Below are positions 6,915 through 8,429 of a DNA stretch of 8,429 bases, one piece after another. A program made the translations under genes and the position numbers. Positions within the stretch are counted from its first letter, which is position 1; each line of letters opens with the position of its first letter. Under the pieces are notes generated by a model that was not told where the DNA came from, did no database searches, and saw only the letters and a program-made list of their open reading frames with translations. Origin of the DNA: Bacteroidales bacterium UBA1722 (GTDB lineage Bacteria > Bacteroidota > Bacteroidia > Bacteroidales > UBA932); contig DCIQ01000024.1 in NCBI GenBank assembly GCA_002317435.1, positions 360-8,788 on the forward strand. The letters run 5' to 3'.

Positions 6915-7814
6915 ATGCAGACTACGTCCAAAGTCTTTATGGTGAAGCCTGTGCGCTTCGGAGTGAATGCACAGACCGCGCAGGACGGTTTCCTTCAGAA
7001 ACCGGGAGCCGATGTGCAGAAGAATGCCTTGAGGGAATTCATGTCTTTTCTCTCTCTCCTGAAAGCCAACGGAATCACGGTAGTGGTCGTGGAGGATACC
7101 TTCCTCCCTCATACCCCGGATTCGGTATTCCCCGACAACTGGTTTTCGACACATTCCGACGGAACTCTCGTCATCTATCCTATGGCGGCCCAGAACCGCC
7201 GGATGGAGCGCAAAAGCGAGTTCATCGATGTAATACGTCAGAATTTCGGTGTCCGCAGGGTGGTGGACCTGACCCATTGGGAAGAGGAAGGCCTCTTTCT
7301 GGAGGGGACGGGCAGCATGGTTCTGGACAGGGATGCGCGTGTGGCCTATGTATGCCGTTCGCCCCGGACCTCGGAGGCGGTGTCGGCCGATTTCTGCAAG
7401 CAGATGGGATATACTCAGGTGGTGTTCGATGCCGTCGGGGCTGACGGCTCGCCAGTCCAGCATACAGATATGATGATGAGCGTGGGTTCGGAATATGCTT
7501 TTGTCTGCCTGGAGGCAATATGTTCGCCCGGGGACAGAGAGGCGGTGGTCTCCTCGCTCACCCGTGCGGGGAAGACCATAGTGGAGATCGCTCTCTCACA
7601 GATGTCGGATTTTCTGGGCAATGTGCTGGAACTTCACAATTCCGCGGGGAGGAAGTTGCTGGTGATGTCCGGTGCCGCGCGGAAATCCCTTACACCGGTG
7701 CAGGTCAGGAGCCTGGGCGCATCGTACAGAATATTGTCTCCCGAACTGGACACCATCGAGAAAATCGGAGGCGGGTCGGCCGGATGCATGATGGCGGAAA
7801 TTTTCGGAGCTTGA
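6915..7814 (+). CDS. ctlX: CtlX-type citrulline hydrolase / amidinotransferase-fold protein
   Basis: This 299-residue protein belongs to the guanidino-group-modifying superfamily (arginine deiminase, DDAH, amidinotransferases). Visible landmarks are VKPVRFG near the N terminus, PDNWFSTH from Pro73, LEGTGS with Glu130, QHTDMM with His183, and GGGSAGC with Cys291 near the C terminus. Glu130, His183 and Cys291 would form the catalytic triad, with Cys291 as nucleophile. The arrangement is that of proteins named citrulline utilization hydrolase CtlX, first studied in Francisella as a citrulline ureidase yielding ornithine; dimethylarginine or arginine remains possible as substrate. Length matches the family and the protein is complete, cytosolic and without signal peptide. 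It starts 15 nt after the U32 gene with no promoter between, so it is probably co-transcribed. The family call is strong; the substrate is inferred from resemblance only. Confidence 0.85.
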   Translation: MQTTSKVFMVKPVRFGVNAQTAQDGFLQKPGADVQKNALREFMSFLSLLKANGITVVVVEDTFLPHTPDSVFPDNWFSTHSDGTLVIYPMAAQNRRMERKSEFIDVIRQNFGVRRVVDLTHWEEEGLFLEGTGSMVLDRDARVAYVCRSPRTSEAVSADFCKQMGYTQVVFDAVGADGSPVQHTDMMMSVGSEYAFVCLEAICSPGDREAVVSSLTRAGKTIVEIALSQMSDFLGNVLELHNSAGRKLLVMSGAARKSLTPVQVRSLGASYRILSPELDTIEKIGGGSAGCMMAEIFGA

Positions 7815-7890
7815 AATGGATGGTATAAGTGAGGACGGATGCCTTCGGGGTGTCAGGTCAAGTATATCTTTCAAAATCAAGTGAATAATG

Positions 7891-7920
7891 TTTGAATATA
7901 AAAAATATTAAGTATCTTTG
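7891..7920 (+). promoter_or_regulatory. Strong primary-sigma promoter for rpsL
   Basis: TTTG at 7891-7894 and TATCTTTG at 7913-7920 are separated by 18 bases, a full match to the Bacteroidota -33/-7 promoter. It is the best promoter in the window, as expected for a ribosomal protein operon. The start of transcription should fall near 7926, giving a leader of about 48 nt before rpsL. Confidence 0.85.
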
Positions 7921-7923
7921 CAG

Positions 7924-7942
7924 CCCGTCATTTTTTGGCGGG
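7924..7942 (+). promoter_or_regulatory. Stem-loop at the 5' end of the rpsL leader
   Basis: CCCGTCA (7924-7930) pairs with TGGCGGG (7936-7942) through seven pairs, one a G-U wobble, around a loop of five T. It lies at or within a few bases of the predicted transcription start and about 31 bases before the start codon. It is not followed by a T tract, so it is unlikely to be a terminator. It may stabilise the mRNA 5' end or take part in leader regulation; both are inference. Confidence 0.45.
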
Positions 7943-7973
7943 AATAATGTAAAGTTAAGATTAACAATTATTT

Positions 7974-8369
7974 ATGCCAACAATTCAACAGTTAGTTCGC
8001 AAAGGACGCGAGGTTCTCGTTGAGAAAAGCAAATCTCGCGCGTTGGATGCTTGCCCTCAGAAGAGAGGCGTGTGCGTGCGTGTTTACACCACCACACCTA
8101 AGAAGCCTAACTCGGCTATGCGTAAGGTAGCCCGTGTAAGACTTACCAATCAGAAAGAGGTCAATGCATACATCCCCGGTGAGGGACACAACCTTCAGGA
8201 ACACTCCATCGTGCTCGTGCGCGGCGGTCGTGTGAAGGACCTTCCCGGTGTACGTTACCACATCCTTAGAGGTGCGCTCGATACCGCTGGCGTAGAAGGT
8301 CGTCTTCAGGGACGTTCACTCTATGGTGCCAAGAGGCCGAAAGCCAAGAAAGCCGCCGCTAAGAAGTAA
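7974..8369 (+). CDS. rpsL: 30S ribosomal protein S12
   Basis: A complete 131-residue S12 of the small ribosomal subunit, which helps monitor codon-anticodon pairing in the decoding centre. Conserved blocks include QLVRKGR, CPQKRGVCVRVYTTTPKKPNSA, GEGHNLQEHS and RGGRVKDLPGVRYH. Lys43 and Lys88, the sites where substitutions give streptomycin resistance, are both the wild-type residue, and Asp89 is the position that is methylthiolated in many bacteria. The C terminus has a short Lys/Ala-rich tail after KRPKA. There is no Shine-Dalgarno sequence; an A+T-rich leader (TTAACAATTATTT) precedes the ATG, usual for highly expressed Bacteroidota genes. Arginine is mostly CGT/CGC here, whereas the genes upstream use AGG, AGA and CGG freely, consistent with high expression. 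It is the first gene of the str operon and is followed after 37 bases by rpsG. Confidence 0.99.
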   Translation: MPTIQQLVRKGREVLVEKSKSRALDACPQKRGVCVRVYTTTPKKPNSAMRKVARVRLTNQKEVNAYIPGEGHNLQEHSIVLVRGGRVKDLPGVRYHILRGALDTAGVEGRLQGRSLYGAKRPKAKKAAAKK

Positions 8370-8406
8370 TCTATCCGTTTATTTAACAAATTAAAGAGAG
8401 TTTGAA

Positions 8407-8429
8407 ATGAGAAAAACGAAGCCTAAAAA
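8407..8429 (+). CDS. rpsG: 30S ribosomal protein S7, first codons only
   Basis: ATG at 8407 opens MRKTKPK before the right edge cuts the gene after seven codons. The residues match the usual Bacteroidota S7 start (MRKxKPKKR), and S7 follows S12 in the str operon of nearly all bacteria. The AAAGAGAG stretch about 8-15 bases upstream is a weak purine-rich site. The call rests mostly on gene order. Confidence 0.9.

Noticed and set aside
5775..7463. A 562-codon open frame on the minus strand spanning both the U32 and ctlX genes
   Set aside because: It is antisense to two conserved, motif-complete genes, crosses their boundary, and its translation is rich in His, Arg and Pro with no recognisable domain. 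This is a shadow of codon bias.
7838..7855. GATGCC-TTCG-GGGTGTC as a possible terminator after ctlX
   Set aside because: Only two G-C pairs close the TTCG loop before mismatches, and no T tract follows, so a factor-independent terminator is not supported.
7858..7882. Two TCAAGT direct repeats 19 bases apart upstream of the rpsL promoter
   Set aside because: Six-base repeats in AT-rich DNA are expected by chance and have no other support.

Overview
The window reads as chromosome from a Bacteroidota member, most likely order Bacteroidales. Every clear promoter carries the Bacteroidota primary sigma -7 element TAnnTTTG (TACTTTTG, TACATTTG, TACCTTTG, TATCTTTG). Genes lack strong Shine-Dalgarno sequences and begin after AT-rich leaders, and the right end carries rpsL followed by rpsG. 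I cannot fix the genus. The coding parts right of 2091 look clearly richer in G+C than the 1700-2090 gap.

Layout. (1) 1-1699, minus strand: N-terminal 566 residues of a large SF2 helicase / type III restriction (Res)-like protein, running off the left edge. (2) 1700-2090: a divergent, AT-rich intergenic region with a promoter facing each way and two small inverted repeats. (3) 2091-4559, plus: a predicted lipoprotein of 822 residues with no family I can name. It is built from two diverged tandem modules about 310 residues apart. (4) 4660-7814, plus: a tight three-gene cluster of a short-chain polyprenyl diphosphate synthase, a U32-family (TrhP/RlhA-like) protein overlapping its stop codon, and a CtlX-type guanidino-group-modifying hydrolase 15 nt further on. 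One promoter at 4630 probably drives all three. (5) 7891-8429: a strong promoter, a short 5' leader hairpin, rpsL (S12) and the first codons of rpsG (S7), the start of the str ribosomal operon.

How they fit together: the right half is housekeeping (isoprenoid precursor synthesis, probable tRNA/rRNA modification or Fe-S hydroxylation chemistry, citrulline/arginine metabolism, translation). The left part is more accessory: a probable defence helicase-nuclease with no methyltransferase on its promoter side, and an uncharacterised envelope lipoprotein. The most interesting objects are the duplicated lipoprotein and the Res-like protein with its unusual motif VI. I see no RNA gene, insertion sequence or CRISPR array.
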